DNA from: Lunatimonas sp. | Lineage (GTDB): Bacteria; Bacteroidota; Bacteroidia; Cytophagales; Cyclobacteriaceae | DNA length: 59,374 bases | Assembly (NCBI RefSeq): GCF_020832325.1 | Contig: NZ_JAFIEU010000048.1 | Location: 1-59,374 of the forward strand | Direction of reading: 5' to 3' | Shown: piece by piece, positions 36,104 to 45,910 of the stretch | Layout of the letters: the number at the start of each line of letters is the position of its first letter | Numbering within the stretch: the first letter of the stretch is position 1 | Made by a program: the position numbers and the translations under genes | Notes under the pieces: model-generated | What the model saw: only the letters and a program-made list of their open reading frames with translations | The model's database searches: none | Told to the model about the DNA's origin: nothing

Positions 36104-37519
36104 ATGAGCAAAAACAATCCGCATATTCAGCCAGATAAATTCAGGGATGCACTGGCCACAGTTCAGGAAGACGGGAAGCGAAATTGGATTTACCCTAAGA
36201 AAGTTACGGGTAAATACTACCGCTGGCGAACCTATCTTTCGTGGGTGCTGCTGGGCATTTTATTTGCCGGGCCTTTCATTCATGTGAACGGTAGACCTTG
36301 GTTGTTGTTTAATATCTTTGAGCGGAAATTCATTATTTTCGGCGCTGTCTTTTGGCCGCAGGACACGTATTTGCTTATTTTCCTGTTGCTGATTTTTGTG
36401 TTGTTTATCATCTTGTTTACCGTAGTGTACGGACGGGTGTTTTGCGGCTGGGCATGTCCTCAGACGCTCTTTATGGAAATGGTTTTTCGAAAAATCGAAT
36501 ATTGGATCGAAGGAGACGCCAATCAACAACGAAAGCTGAATGCGATGCCCTGGAACGGGGAAAAGATTCGGAAGAAAGGCGTGAAGATGGCGATTTTTGT
36601 TCTAATATCCTTGGTGATTTCCCACACGGTGATGGCTTACCTGATCGGAATAGACCGCGTAAAGGAGATCGTCAGTCAATCTCCTACCGAAAACATGGCG
36701 GGCTTTATCGGGCTGATGGCGTTTACCGGAATATTCCTGTTCGTGTTTTCCTGGTTTAGAGAGCAGGCCTGTTTGGTCGTTTGTCCTTATGGACGTTTAC
36801 AGGGAGTTTTGTTGGATAACAACTCCATCAATGTGGCGTATGACTACGTGAGGGGAGAGCCGAGGGGTATGATTCGGAAGAATGTGAGTTCCGAGGCCCC
36901 ACCGCTAGGAGATTGCATTGACTGTACCCTCTGTGTGCAGGTATGCCCCACGGGCATCGATATTCGAAACGGTGTGCAGATGGAGTGTGTGAATTGCACG
37001 GCCTGCATAGATGTGTGCGATGAGGTGATGGAAAAAGTGGATCGCCCCAAGGGCTTGATCCGGTATGCTTCTGAGACGAGCATCAAGGAAGGATTTCAAA
37101 AGTTGATAACTTCCAGGGTGAAGGGTTACACGGTGATACTTGTTTTATTGGTAGCTGCGTTCATTGGATTGTTGACCACCCGTACAGATTTGGAGGCAAC
37201 GGTGACGCGTTTCAGAGGGATGACCTATCAGGAAAGAGAAGGTGGGGTGGTTAGCAATCTGTACGAAGTGACTTTTATCAATAAGACATTTGATAGACAG
37301 CAGGTCGCATTGGTGCCCGCGGATGAAGCATTTCAGGTAGAGGTAGTCGGTGATACGAATTGGAATCTTGAGGGGCAAACCAAGTTTGAGGGAAGGTTTT
37401 TTGTAACCAAAACCCAGGAAGACCTCAAGGTTAATCAGGAAAACATAACCTTGTTATTATTGCAAAATGGTGAGGTGATCGATAAAATTAAGACAAGTTT
37501 TGTCGGTCCTGTAAAATAA
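36104..37519 (+). CDS. ccoG: Cytochrome c oxidase accessory protein CcoG
   Basis: 471 residues. Membrane segments flank the CGWACPQTLFMEM motif and another near residue 200. Two ferredoxin-type clusters follow: CIDCTLCVQVCP and CVNCTACIDVCDE. A periplasmic Ig-like domain closes the chain (from about 370). CcoG is a Cu(II) reductase that helps deliver copper to the cbb3 centre. Same operon as ccoNO. Confidence 0.94.
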   Translation: MSKNNPHIQPDKFRDALATVQEDGKRNWIYPKKVTGKYYRWRTYLSWVLLGILFAGPFIHVNGRPWLLFNIFERKFIIFGAVFWPQDTYLLIFLLLIFVLFIILFTVVYGRVFCGWACPQTLFMEMVFRKIEYWIEGDANQQRKLNAMPWNGEKIRKKGVKMAIFVLISLVISHTVMAYLIGIDRVKEIVSQSPTENMAGFIGLMAFTGIFLFVFSWFREQACLVVCPYGRLQGVLLDNNSINVAYDYVRGEPRGMIRKNVSSEAPPLGDCIDCTLCVQVCPTGIDIRNGVQMECVNCTACIDVCDEVMEKVDRPKGLIRYASETSIKEGFQKLITSRVKGYTVILVLLVAAFIGLLTTRTDLEATVTRFRGMTYQEREGGVVSNLYEVTFINKTFDRQQVALVPADEAFQVEVVGDTNWNLEGQTKFEGRFFVTKTQEDLKVNQENITLLLLQNGEVIDKIKTSFVGPVK

Positions 37520-37578
37520 TCAGATCCGGTATCCTGCAAAGGGTTACTAGGAGCAAAAACATAAAACATACTAAATAA

Positions 37579-38004
37579 ATGGATTGGGGAAAAGGAATCG
37601 TATTGACGTTCGTAGTATTTGCGGGGATTATTATCAGCATGGTAACCATCTGCATGAAGCAAGATGACTTGCATTTGGTAACCCAAAACTATTACGAGGA
37701 GGAAATTAGGTACCAAGAGCATATCGATAAGATGGACAATGCTACAGCACTTGGGTTAGATGCTTTTACCTTCGATGGGAAAACCAAAGCAGTAGATCTA
37801 CACTTGCCGGTAGGTTCCAAAGGCGAGCTTCACCTTTTCAGGCCTTCTGATGCACGCTTGGATCAGAAATTAGCACTGGATATTGTAGATGAGCAATCGC
37901 TTTTCGTTGATTTAAAGGACCTGAAACCGGGCTATTGGCGGATAAAGCTAACCTGGTCAGCGGATGGCAAGTCGTATTTTCAGGAGGAAAAAGTAACCCT
38001 GTAG
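37579..38004 (+). CDS. ccoH: FixH/CcoH family protein
   Basis: 141 residues. One N-terminal membrane helix (IVLTFVVFAGIIISMVTICM) and a periplasmic Ig-like domain with YYEEEIRYQEHIDK, matching FixH, which tethers CcoI and the oxidase during assembly. It ends 1 base before the next gene's ATG. Confidence 0.9.
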   Translation: MDWGKGIVLTFVVFAGIIISMVTICMKQDDLHLVTQNYYEEEIRYQEHIDKMDNATALGLDAFTFDGKTKAVDLHLPVGSKGELHLFRPSDARLDQKLALDIVDEQSLFVDLKDLKPGYWRIKLTWSADGKSYFQEEKVTL

Positions 38005-38005
38005 G

Positions 38006-38710
38006 ATGATTTGGACCGCATTTCTTCTTGGTTTTCTGGGGTCTTTCCACTGCGTGGGTATGTGCGGGCCGATAGCATTGGCCGTTTCGGCCAATGACCG
38101 GAGTCGATACCTGCTAAATAAGCTTGCTTACAATGTGGGGAGAACTACAACCTATGCGGTGCTGGGTGGAGTTGTCGGATTAGTGGGTTTTTCGCTGAGT
38201 ATGGCCGGATTTCAACAGTGGTTGTCGGTTTTATTGGGTGGGTTGATCATCCTGATGGCCTTTTTTTATCAGAAGTCCGAAAGATGGTTGGGTAGCGTAG
38301 GCATGTTTGGAGGTATCAATAAGCTCAAGAGTTCCTTGGCTGCCTATCTACGAAAGCGGGGTCTTTCAGCCTTTTTTGTCACCGGTCTTCTGAATGGTTT
38401 ATTGCCATGTGGGATGGTATATGTCGCCTTAGCGGCTTCTTTGGCACTTCAGAGTCCCTTGCAGGGGGCAGTGTATATGATGGTATTTGGTATAGGTACC
38501 GTTCCCATACTTTTAGCCTTGATGATGTCCCAGCGAGTACTTTCAGTAAATATTCGAAAGAAGATGTATGGCTTGCTGCCGTATTTTGCTATGTTCGTAG
38601 GGATACTTTTTATCGTCAGAGGGCTGGGCTTGGGGATTCACTACATCAGTCCAAAGTTGGCCATGGGTACAGGTTCACAGGGTCAGACAGAGATGACACT
38701 GTGTGAATAA
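38006..38710 (+). CDS. TauE/SafE (DsbD_2-like) membrane protein of the cco cluster
   Basis: 234 residues, about six membrane segments. Signature Cys sites FHCVGMCGP (near residue 16) and GLLPCGMVY place it with the DsbD_2/SafE-type proteins regularly found behind ccoH. Probable role in copper handling or electron transfer during oxidase assembly; inferred from position. Last gene of the operon; the convergent hemN ends 27 bases away. Confidence 0.87.
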   Translation: MIWTAFLLGFLGSFHCVGMCGPIALAVSANDRSRYLLNKLAYNVGRTTTYAVLGGVVGLVGFSLSMAGFQQWLSVLLGGLIILMAFFYQKSERWLGSVGMFGGINKLKSSLAAYLRKRGLSAFFVTGLLNGLLPCGMVYVALAASLALQSPLQGAVYMMVFGIGTVPILLALMMSQRVLSVNIRKKMYGLLPYFAMFVGILFIVRGLGLGIHYISPKLAMGTGSQGQTEMTLCE

Positions 38711-38736
38711 GCAGTGGTTTTTATCGTGTTCAGCGG

Positions 38737-40095
38737 TCAAATGGCTTTGCTAAAACCCGTGTTTTTCGTTAGCTGCATGTAAGGATCAAAGGCCATGCAG
38801 ATGTTTCGGATAAAAGTGATACCCTTCTCTCTAATTTGGATTCCTTCCGCATCAAAATCCACAAGTCCTTCAGCCTGGAAATTGGTCATCGGTACCAACC
38901 AATCTTCTCGATCGAAGGGCGAATAACCTGTGGGCCAAGCAGCCTCGTGGTTACAGATTAGGGATAAGATCAACTGTTTAAGCTGTATGTCTTCCTCGGT
39001 AAGGATATGGCCTTTCACGATAGGGGACTGACCGTCGAGGACATGTTTTTTGTAGGTTTCTATATTCTTTTCATTCTGTGCATAGGCAAAAAACACATCG
39101 CTGATAGCGCTATTTCCTAGTCCGATCAGGATTTTGGACGGTTGGGTAGTATATCCCATGAAATTTCGGTGCAAAGTCTTGTTTTCTTTCGCCAGATTCA
39201 AGGGGTCGTTTGGCAGGGCAAAATGGTCCATACCGACTTCGAGGTATCCCATGTTCGAAAGAAATGCTCTTCCTGTTTCGTAGAGTGCCCGCTTCTCATT
39301 TTCCTGGGGTAGGAATCTTTCGAAGCTCCGTTGGGCGGGAAATGCCTCCGGCACATGGGCGTAGCTATAGAAAGCTATTCGGTCCGGTCTGAGTTGTTTC
39401 ACTCGCTCAAAAGTTTTCTGAATGGTGTCCTGCGTTTGATGGGGGAGCCCGTAGATTAAGTCAAAATTGATGGAGTCGTAGCCGATTTCTCTCGCGGTTT
39501 GGGTTACTTCATTCACTTTTTCAAAAGGCTGAATACGATGGATGGCTTTTTGAACCTCCAGGTCAAAATCCTGGATTCCAAAACTAACCCGCGTAAACCC
39601 GACTTCGAAGAGCGCTTCCAAATGATCCCTTGTGGTGTTATTGGGGTGTCCTTCAAAGCTAAATTCGGCATGGGGCAGCACCTCTACTTGGCGGGTGATG
39701 TGCCGTATGAGAATTTTTAAGGACTCAGGAGAAAAGAACGTCGGCGTGCCACCGCCAAGGTGAATGCTCGCTAGTTTGGGTTTTGTAGGCAAAAGGGCCG
39801 TGTAGCTGTCCCATTCTTTCATCACAGAAGAGATGTAGGGGATCTCCACCGCATGATTGGCGGTAATGCGTTTGTTGCAGCCACAGTAGGTACAGAGGCT
39901 TTCACAGTAGGGCAAGTGGATGTATAGGCTGATACCCTCCTCCTCTCCAAAACGGCTGTAAGCTTCCTTAACTGCCTGACTCCAGGTGGCTTCATTGATG
40001 TCGTTTTTCCAAAATGGTACCGGAGGATAGCTCGTGTATCTGGGGGCTGGTACGTTATATTTCTTTATTAGATCGGGAGAAACGTAGGTTTGCAT
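38737..40095 (-). CDS. hemN: Oxygen-independent coproporphyrinogen III oxidase
   Basis: 452 residues. Radical SAM motif with Cys spacing YCESLCTYCGC near residue 62, LGGGTPTF SAM-binding segment, and the HemN-specific C-terminal domain. It converts coproporphyrinogen III to protoporphyrinogen IX without oxygen. An Fnr-type site and TAAATTG box lie upstream, so it is likely switched on with the cbb3 oxidase under low oxygen. Confidence 0.94.
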   Translation of the reverse strand: MQTYVSPDLIKKYNVPAPRYTSYPPVPFWKNDINEATWSQAVKEAYSRFGEEEGISLYIHLPYCESLCTYCGCNKRITANHAVEIPYISSVMKEWDSYTALLPTKPKLASIHLGGGTPTFFSPESLKILIRHITRQVEVLPHAEFSFEGHPNNTTRDHLEALFEVGFTRVSFGIQDFDLEVQKAIHRIQPFEKVNEVTQTAREIGYDSINFDLIYGLPHQTQDTIQKTFERVKQLRPDRIAFYSYAHVPEAFPAQRSFERFLPQENEKRALYETGRAFLSNMGYLEVGMDHFALPNDPLNLAKENKTLHRNFMGYTTQPSKILIGLGNSAISDVFFAYAQNEKNIETYKKHVLDGQSPIVKGHILTEEDIQLKQLILSLICNHEAAWPTGYSPFDREDWLVPMTNFQAEGLVDFDAEGIQIREKGITFIRNICMAFDPYMQLTKNTGFSKAI

Positions 40096-40168
40096 GGTAT
40101 CTATTCCTTTGTCGACAAATTTCGGCCAAGAAACCCGATCAATTTATGACCATAGCAGCGCCTTAAGC

Positions 40169-40180
40169 TGATAAATATCA
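40169..40180 (-). promoter_or_regulatory. Fnr-type operator before hemN
   Basis: TGAT-AAAT-ATCA palindrome, 28.5 bases upstream of a minus-strand TAAATTG box (40146 to 40140). The geometry equals that of the ccoI promoter within one base. Confidence 0.6.
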
Positions 40181-40181
40181 T

Positions 40182-40206
40182 AAAAAGCCCGGGTTGTCCG
40201 GGCTTT
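40182..40206 (-). terminator. Terminator after alanine dehydrogenase
   Basis: AAAGCCCGG...CCGGGCTTT hairpin with a short loop and A/T runs, 8 bases beyond the minus-strand ald stop. Confidence 0.85.
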
Positions 40207-40213
40207 CTCTGAT

Positions 40214-41329
40214 TTACTGTAGAAACGTTTCCACCGGTGTGTGTGGCAATCCAAAGGTATCTGCTACCGCCTTGTACACCACTTCACCTTGTACAATGTT
40301 CAACCCAAAAGATAGATCTTGATGTGTACGGCAGGCTTCCTTCCATCCTCTGTCAGCCAGTTCCAATGCGTAGGGAAGGGTAGCATTTGTCAAGGCAAGC
40401 GTGGAGGTGTATGGAACCGCTCCAGGCATATTGGCCACGCAGTAGTGAAGCACGTCGTCAATCACGTAGGTGGGGTCTTCATGGGTGGTAGGTTTGCAGG
40501 TTTCGATGCATCCGCCCTGATCCACCGCTACGTCCACCAGTACCGTGCCTGGGTTCATCAAGGATAGCATATCTCTGGTAATCAGGTGGGGTGCCTTTGC
40601 CCCTGGAATCAGTACCGCGCCAATGACCAAATCCGCTGTGGGCAAAAGTCTACGGATGTTGAATTCATTCGACATCATCGTATTCACATTGGCGGGCATG
40701 ATATCTGCCAGATGCCGCATTCTGGGCAGGGAGACGTCCAGTATCGTCACATCCGCCCCGAGGCCCGCCGCCATCCAGGCGGCATGGGTTCCTACGATAC
40801 CTCCTCCTAAGATGAGCACTTTCGCGGGTAAGGTACCCGGGACGCCTCCCAATAAGATTCCTCGTCCACCCAATGGTTTTTCCAAATAATTAGCCCCTTT
40901 TTGAATAGCCATCCGCCCCGCGACCTCCGACATTGGTATCAGGAGGGGCAGGCTTCTGTCTGTTTTTTCCACCGTCTCATAGGCCAGGCATACGGCCTTG
41001 CTGTCAATCATCGCCCTGGTCAGGGGTTCATAGGAAGCAAAGTGAAAATAGGTGAAGAGAAGCTGTCCCGGTCGGATGAGACCATATTCCGGTTCGATCG
41101 GTTCCTTGACTTTTAAAATCATCTCTGCGACACCATACACATCTTGGATGGAGGGCATCAGGGTAGCCCCTGCCTGAACATACTGTTGATCCGAGAATCC
41201 GCTGCCCATACCAGCGGATTGCTGCACAAAAACCTCATGGCCGCGTTTGGTGAGCTCTTTGGCTCCGGCAGGTGTCAAAGCGACCCTGTTTTCGTTGTTT
41301 TTGATTTCCTGAGGAACTCCTACTTTCAT
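40214..41329 (-). CDS. ald: Alanine dehydrogenase
   Basis: 371 residues. The family opening KVGVPQEIKNNENRVALTPAGAKEL is followed by KVKEPIEPEYGLIRPGQLLFTYFHFA, a glycine-rich NAD site VLILGGGIVGTHAAWMA, and DVAVDQGGCIET with the catalytic Asp. It interconverts alanine and pyruvate with NAD. Monocistronic, with a terminator beyond its end and a long gap upstream. Confidence 0.95.
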   Translation of the reverse strand: MKVGVPQEIKNNENRVALTPAGAKELTKRGHEVFVQQSAGMGSGFSDQQYVQAGATLMPSIQDVYGVAEMILKVKEPIEPEYGLIRPGQLLFTYFHFASYEPLTRAMIDSKAVCLAYETVEKTDRSLPLLIPMSEVAGRMAIQKGANYLEKPLGGRGILLGGVPGTLPAKVLILGGGIVGTHAAWMAAGLGADVTILDVSLPRMRHLADIMPANVNTMMSNEFNIRRLLPTADLVIGAVLIPGAKAPHLITRDMLSLMNPGTVLVDVAVDQGGCIETCKPTTHEDPTYVIDDVLHYCVANMPGAVPYTSTLALTNATLPYALELADRGWKEACRTHQDLSFGLNIVQGEVVYKAVADTFGLPHTPVETFLQ

Positions 41330-41664
41330 TGATTCATTGATTTACGGGATGTTAGGGTTTTTTATGTAAACGTTACACAATCAAGTGAATACTCGTATAT
41401 TCCACGTGAATATTTTTTCAATGTGGGATCGTGTGATTGCTACCCAAATAGAACGTTTAAATCGCATACAAGTTGTTTGACAGTTTTCACAAATCCAAAT
41501 AAAATATTGTTTTTAAATATCTAATGCTGGTCAAACAGAATTTTCACACATGCTGCGTCGAAAATATTCTAATCATTAATTGGGAATAGTCGCAAATTTC
41601 AGTATTTTTGAACCAATTGGGGATTTTGTTTTCAGACGCTAACTAGTTATAAGTAGAATTTGAG
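41330..41664. other. Divergent control region
   Basis: 335 bases between the minus-strand ald and the plus-strand E1 gene. AT-rich with no gene, RNA or clear operator seen; no promoter pair matched the consensus well. Confidence 0.4.
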
Positions 41665-44079
41665 ATGGAAGAAACAACCACGTCATATCGGAGCGGGAAG
41701 GTGGAAATCGATCGCGGCAGAATCCTTGAGGATTACCGCTTGGCTATGCTCAGCAGGCATGCTTCCTTGATGGGAAGAAAGGAAGTATTCATGGGCAAGG
41801 CGAAATTTGGCATATTTGGGGATGGCAAAGAGTTGGCCCAAATAGCGATGGCTCGATTTTTTGAATATGGTGACTTTAGGTCTGGCTACTACCGGGACCA
41901 AACGTTCATGATGGCGATTGGAGAGTTAACCGTGGAACAGTATTTTGCGCAGATGTATGCCCACACGAGTGTAGAAAACGATCCTTCATCGGCAGGAAGA
42001 CTCATGAACAGTCATTTTGCTACCAGATCACTCAATCCAGACGGCAGTTGGAAAAACTTAATGGAAATCAAAAATTCCACAGGCGATATCTCTCCTACAG
42101 CGGCACAAATGCCCCGATTGGTTGGGTTGGCCTACGCCTCTAAGCTGTATAAGGAAAATCCGGAACTTCGCCATCTTACCCAATTTTCGAAAGGTGGTAG
42201 GGAAGTGGCTTGGGGAACTATCGGCAATGCGTCTACAGCCGAGGGAATGTTTTTGGAAACGGTGAATGCCGGAGGGGTGCTGCAGGTTCCCATGATCATA
42301 TCGGTTTGGGATGATGACTATGGTATTTCGGTAACCAATGAATACCAGGTGACCAAGGCAAGTATATCCGAGGCACTGGAAGGATTCAGAAGGACTTCCG
42401 ACAAAGCCGGATATGAAATATTTGTAGTTCGGGGCTGGGATTACGAAGAGTTGCTCAGAACCTATGAGAAGGCTGCTGCGATTGCCAGGGAAGAGCATGT
42501 TCCCGTGTTGGTACACGTGGTCGAAATGACACAACCGCAGGGACATTCCACTTCCGGTTCCCACGAGCGGTACAAGTCTAAGGAGCGTTTGGCCTGGGAA
42601 GCGGAGTATGACTGTATGCCTCAGTTTAGGATGTATATCCTACGTAATGGCTATGCAACCGAAGAAGAACTTAACGAGATAGATCAGGAGACAAAGCGAC
42701 AGGTACGCCTCAGTAAGGAAAGTGCGTGGAAGGCGTTTACCGAATCTATCGCGAAGGACCTAAATCAGGCATTGAGCTTGTTGCGCCGGGCAGCGATGCA
42801 AAGTAGTCAGCGCGATCAAGTACTTCAATTGGCCAAGGAACTTTCCAAAACCCTCAATCCGATTCGTATGGATGTAGTCAGCACGGTGAGGAGGGCATTG
42901 TGGATAATGCGAGTGGATCCCATGGAGGTTAAAGCGGAGCTTTTGGCTTGGTATAAAGAAGAGTCAACAAGAAACCAAGACAGGTACAGCAGTCACTTAT
43001 ACAGCGAATCATCCGAGCGAACAGAGCTTGTGGAGGTGATTGAACCTGTATACGAAGACGGTGCACCGATGGTGGATGGAAGAGAGATCTTGCAGGCCTG
43101 CTTTGACCATATGCTCACACACAATCCGCTTGTTTTTGCCATTGGAGAAGATGTAGGTAAAATCGGTGATGTGAACCAGGCATTTGCTGGTTTACAAGCC
43201 AAACATGGAGAACTAAAGGTAACAGATACCGGTATCCGGGAAATGACCATTATTGGGCAAGGCATAGGTACCGCATTGCGTGGACTGAGGCCGATCACGG
43301 AGATTCAGTACCTAGATTACTTGGTATATGCGCTCAATACCCTCACTGACGACTTAGCCAGCCTACATTACCGTACGAAAGGGGGGCAAAAGGCACCTTT
43401 GATTATTCGTACCCGCGGACATAGGCTGGAGGGTGTCTGGCATTCGGGTTCGCCCATTAGCATGATTTTAGGTTCCTTGAGAGGTATTTTACTCTGTGTA
43501 CCCCGCAATATGACCCAGGCGGCGGGCATGTACAATACCCTGTTGAAAGGCGATGAACCGGCTATCATGATTGAAGTACTGAATGGTTACCGGATGAAGG
43601 AGAAGATGCCGGTGAACGTGGGAGAGTTTACGGTTCCTATTGGACAGGCTGAAATTTTGAGGGAAGGGAGGGACATCACGCTCGTTACCTACGGTGCCAT
43701 GTGCCGAATCGTCTTGGATGCTGCGGATTTATTGGAGGGCATGGGTATTTCCTTGGAGGTGGTAGATGTGCAGACACTTCTTCCCTTTGACAGAGGACAA
43801 GTAATCGGAAAATCCATTGCGAAAACCAATAGGGTGATCTTTGCAGACGAGGACGTTCCGGGAGGTGCCTCTGCGTATATGATGCAGCAGGTATTTGAGG
43901 AGCAGCAGGCGTATTTTTCATTGGATTCCCAACCGGTTACCATTGCGGCCAAGGATCATCGACCCGCGTATTCCTCCGACGGGGATTACTTTTCGAAGCC
44001 CAGTGTGGACGATGTGGTGGAGGCAGCCTACGCGATGATGCACGAAGCTGACCCACAGAAGTATCCGAGAATTTATTAG
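41665..44079 (+). CDS. 2-oxoacid dehydrogenase E1, fused alpha and beta subunits
   Basis: 804 residues. The first half (to about 330) is the thiamine diphosphate-binding E1 alpha domain, with QAAMARFFEYGDFRSGYYRDQT-like and WGTIGNASTAEGMFLE segments; after a helical linker (about 330-450) comes E1 beta with FAIGEDVGKIGDV, TDTGIREMTIIGQGIG and PVTIAAKDHRPAYS. It probably supplies E1 for branched-chain or pyruvate-type complexes; E2 and E3 are not in this window. Fused forms are common in Bacteroidota. Substrate not settled by sequence. Confidence 0.9.
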   Translation: MEETTTSYRSGKVEIDRGRILEDYRLAMLSRHASLMGRKEVFMGKAKFGIFGDGKELAQIAMARFFEYGDFRSGYYRDQTFMMAIGELTVEQYFAQMYAHTSVENDPSSAGRLMNSHFATRSLNPDGSWKNLMEIKNSTGDISPTAAQMPRLVGLAYASKLYKENPELRHLTQFSKGGREVAWGTIGNASTAEGMFLETVNAGGVLQVPMIISVWDDDYGISVTNEYQVTKASISEALEGFRRTSDKAGYEIFVVRGWDYEELLRTYEKAAAIAREEHVPVLVHVVEMTQPQGHSTSGSHERYKSKERLAWEAEYDCMPQFRMYILRNGYATEEELNEIDQETKRQVRLSKESAWKAFTESIAKDLNQALSLLRRAAMQSSQRDQVLQLAKELSKTLNPIRMDVVSTVRRALWIMRVDPMEVKAELLAWYKEESTRNQDRYSSHLYSESSERTELVEVIEPVYEDGAPMVDGREILQACFDHMLTHNPLVFAIGEDVGKIGDVNQAFAGLQAKHGELKVTDTGIREMTIIGQGIGTALRGLRPITEIQYLDYLVYALNTLTDDLASLHYRTKGGQKAPLIIRTRGHRLEGVWHSGSPISMILGSLRGILLCVPRNMTQAAGMYNTLLKGDEPAIMIEVLNGYRMKEKMPVNVGEFTVPIGQAEILREGRDITLVTYGAMCRIVLDAADLLEGMGISLEVVDVQTLLPFDRGQVIGKSIAKTNRVIFADEDVPGGASAYMMQQVFEEQQAYFSLDSQPVTIAAKDHRPAYSSDGDYFSKPSVDDVVEAAYAMMHEADPQKYPRIY

Positions 44080-44107
44080 TGGTTTTGGCGCTAGGTAATG
44101 GTTCGTC

Positions 44108-44794
44108 TTATCTAGCCCTTTGGATCTGTGCCAAAGTAAAGTCCGGAGTGGTTACCGGTTCGCTACGTTGTAGCTGTCGATCCTGCACTTGGATTTCAAG
44201 GCGAATGGTGTCGTTACGGAATATGCTGTTCCATCCTAAAGACAACATGGCATAGCGTATCTGACCCTCTATCGCTCTGTCGCGGTCATCTGTCAATATT
44301 CTGGGAAAACGTCCGTTAAAGGTGGTGAAATACGGAGGTGCAGACCAGTCAAATTCGGTATATTGACCACTTCGCTTGATAAAAAATCGAATAAAAATAT
44401 TGTAATAGTCAGGGTTTTCCTGCACCCATATGGTGTCATTTACCCGCACATTGTTAATGAGCGGCGAGATGATCCAATCCCGATTATTAAAGGATGGCGC
44501 ACCCGGAGGTCTGTTTCGGTAGGTTATTAGCTGACCATTTTGATCCCTCGGGTATATTAATTCATTGAATGGAGGATCTATGTCTCTGGGATTGAGTCCC
44601 AAATCCCCCTCTTGGTCTTTAAAGTTTATGGTGACGATGAGAGAATCCGCTTCATTGGTCTCTACATATTCCAGGTTGTTGAAGCTGATTTCCGGTATAC
44701 TGGGGAACCCTTCGGGAGGTGTGATGCAGGCATAGGCACCAACTAGTAGTAGTAGGATACAGGAAACTTTTATTACCTTCATTTGCTTTTTCAT
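44108..44794 (-). CDS. Hypothetical lipoprotein
   Basis: 228 residues. Signal ending in lipobox-like VGAYAC (Cys23). The mature part opens PPEGFPSIPEISFNN and includes INFKDQEGDLGLNPRD, a pattern seen in Bacteroidota lipoproteins with a single Ig-like domain, but no named family recognised. Convergent with the E1 gene (28 bases apart) and divergent from the LuxE-like gene. Confidence 0.8.
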   Translation of the reverse strand: MKKQMKVIKVSCILLLLVGAYACITPPEGFPSIPEISFNNLEYVETNEADSLIVTINFKDQEGDLGLNPRDIDPPFNELIYPRDQNGQLITYRNRPPGAPSFNNRDWIISPLINNVRVNDTIWVQENPDYYNIFIRFFIKRSGQYTEFDWSAPPYFTTFNGRFPRILTDDRDRAIEGQIRYAMLSLGWNSIFRNDTIRLEIQVQDRQLQRSEPVTTPDFTLAQIQRAR

Positions 44795-44857
44795 TTAGCA
44801 ACGGTGCTGTACTTCCGTAAAGTTGTTTAAAAATAGTTTTTAACCAGTAAAATAACG

Positions 44858-45856
44858 ATGAAATATTTCAAAAGTTTTTCAGAATCGCTAGAAAGGATCG
44901 GAGAGGGCGATTTTGAAGAAATGGCGATTCAGCTTTTTCGGCTTCAGGCGGCAGCAAATCCCGTGTATCGGGCATATGTTGAGGCACGGAGGTTGTCTAT
45001 ACATAAAGTAAGTAAGTTGGAGGAAATTCCTTTTCTGCCTTTGTCGTTTTTTAAAAGTAAACAGGTGTATTGCGGGGAGATAGCCGATCCCAATCAGTTT
45101 TATTCCAGTAGTGGGACTACGGATCAAATAAACAGTAAACATTACTTTTGGTCAGAGGAATATTATCTATCCCATGCCAAGCGCATTTTCGAGCAGTTTT
45201 ATGGGTCATTGACAGATTACCATTTGATCGCCTTACTCCCTTCCTACTTGGAGCGGCAGGGCAGTTCCCTTGTCCGGATGGCAGATTTTTTTATCCAGGA
45301 AACCAAATCGAATTATTCTGGTTTCTATTTATATAACCATCAGGAGTTGGTCGATAAACTAGGTATCTTGAGTCAACTTGCAGATAGAAAGGTGCTGTTG
45401 TTAGGTGTGACCTTTGCGTTGTTGGATTTGGCGGATTCGGGGTTGGATTTCCCGCGTATCCCTGGGCTGACAGTCATGGAAACCGGTGGAATGAAGGGAA
45501 GAAGGCGTGAAATGATCCGTGATGAAGTACATGATCGGTTGAAAGTTGCGTTTGGGGTTGGGTCGATCCATTCGGAATATGGAATGACCGAAATGATGTC
45601 TCAATTGTATTCTAAGGGGGGTGGGAAATACGAGTTGCCCCCTTCGGTACGGGTGTTGATCCGAGATCCACACGATCCTTTTGCCTATGGGCACAATAAA
45701 ACGGGAGGGATCAACGTGATAGATTTAGCCAATTTTCATTCCTGTGCGTTTTTAGAAACGCAGGATTTGGGACGCTGGGACGAGGAAGGTAGGTTAGAAA
45801 TACTGGGGAGGTTTGATCATTCAGATCTTCGAGGTTGCAATTTAATGGTTAATTAA
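44858..45856 (+). CDS. LuxE-like acyl-protein synthetase / AMP-binding enzyme
   Basis: 332 residues. Motifs FYSSSGTTDQ (phosphate loop of the adenylating superfamily), VMETGGMKGRRREM and EYGMTEMMSQLYS, with RFDHSDLRGCNLMVN at the end, match the LuxE family that activates fatty acids as acyl-AMP or acyl-enzyme. LuxE normally works with LuxC and LuxD; no such partner is present, so this is an orphan member of unknown acyl substrate. A 39-residue lipoprotein gene follows. Confidence 0.8.
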   Translation: MKYFKSFSESLERIGEGDFEEMAIQLFRLQAAANPVYRAYVEARRLSIHKVSKLEEIPFLPLSFFKSKQVYCGEIADPNQFYSSSGTTDQINSKHYFWSEEYYLSHAKRIFEQFYGSLTDYHLIALLPSYLERQGSSLVRMADFFIQETKSNYSGFYLYNHQELVDKLGILSQLADRKVLLLGVTFALLDLADSGLDFPRIPGLTVMETGGMKGRRREMIRDEVHDRLKVAFGVGSIHSEYGMTEMMSQLYSKGGGKYELPPSVRVLIRDPHDPFAYGHNKTGGINVIDLANFHSCAFLETQDLGRWDEEGRLEILGRFDHSDLRGCNLMVN

Positions 45857-45910
45857 TTTTGCGAAGCCTTTAGAATTAATCATATTTGGTCACATAAACA
45901 TTTAATTGAT

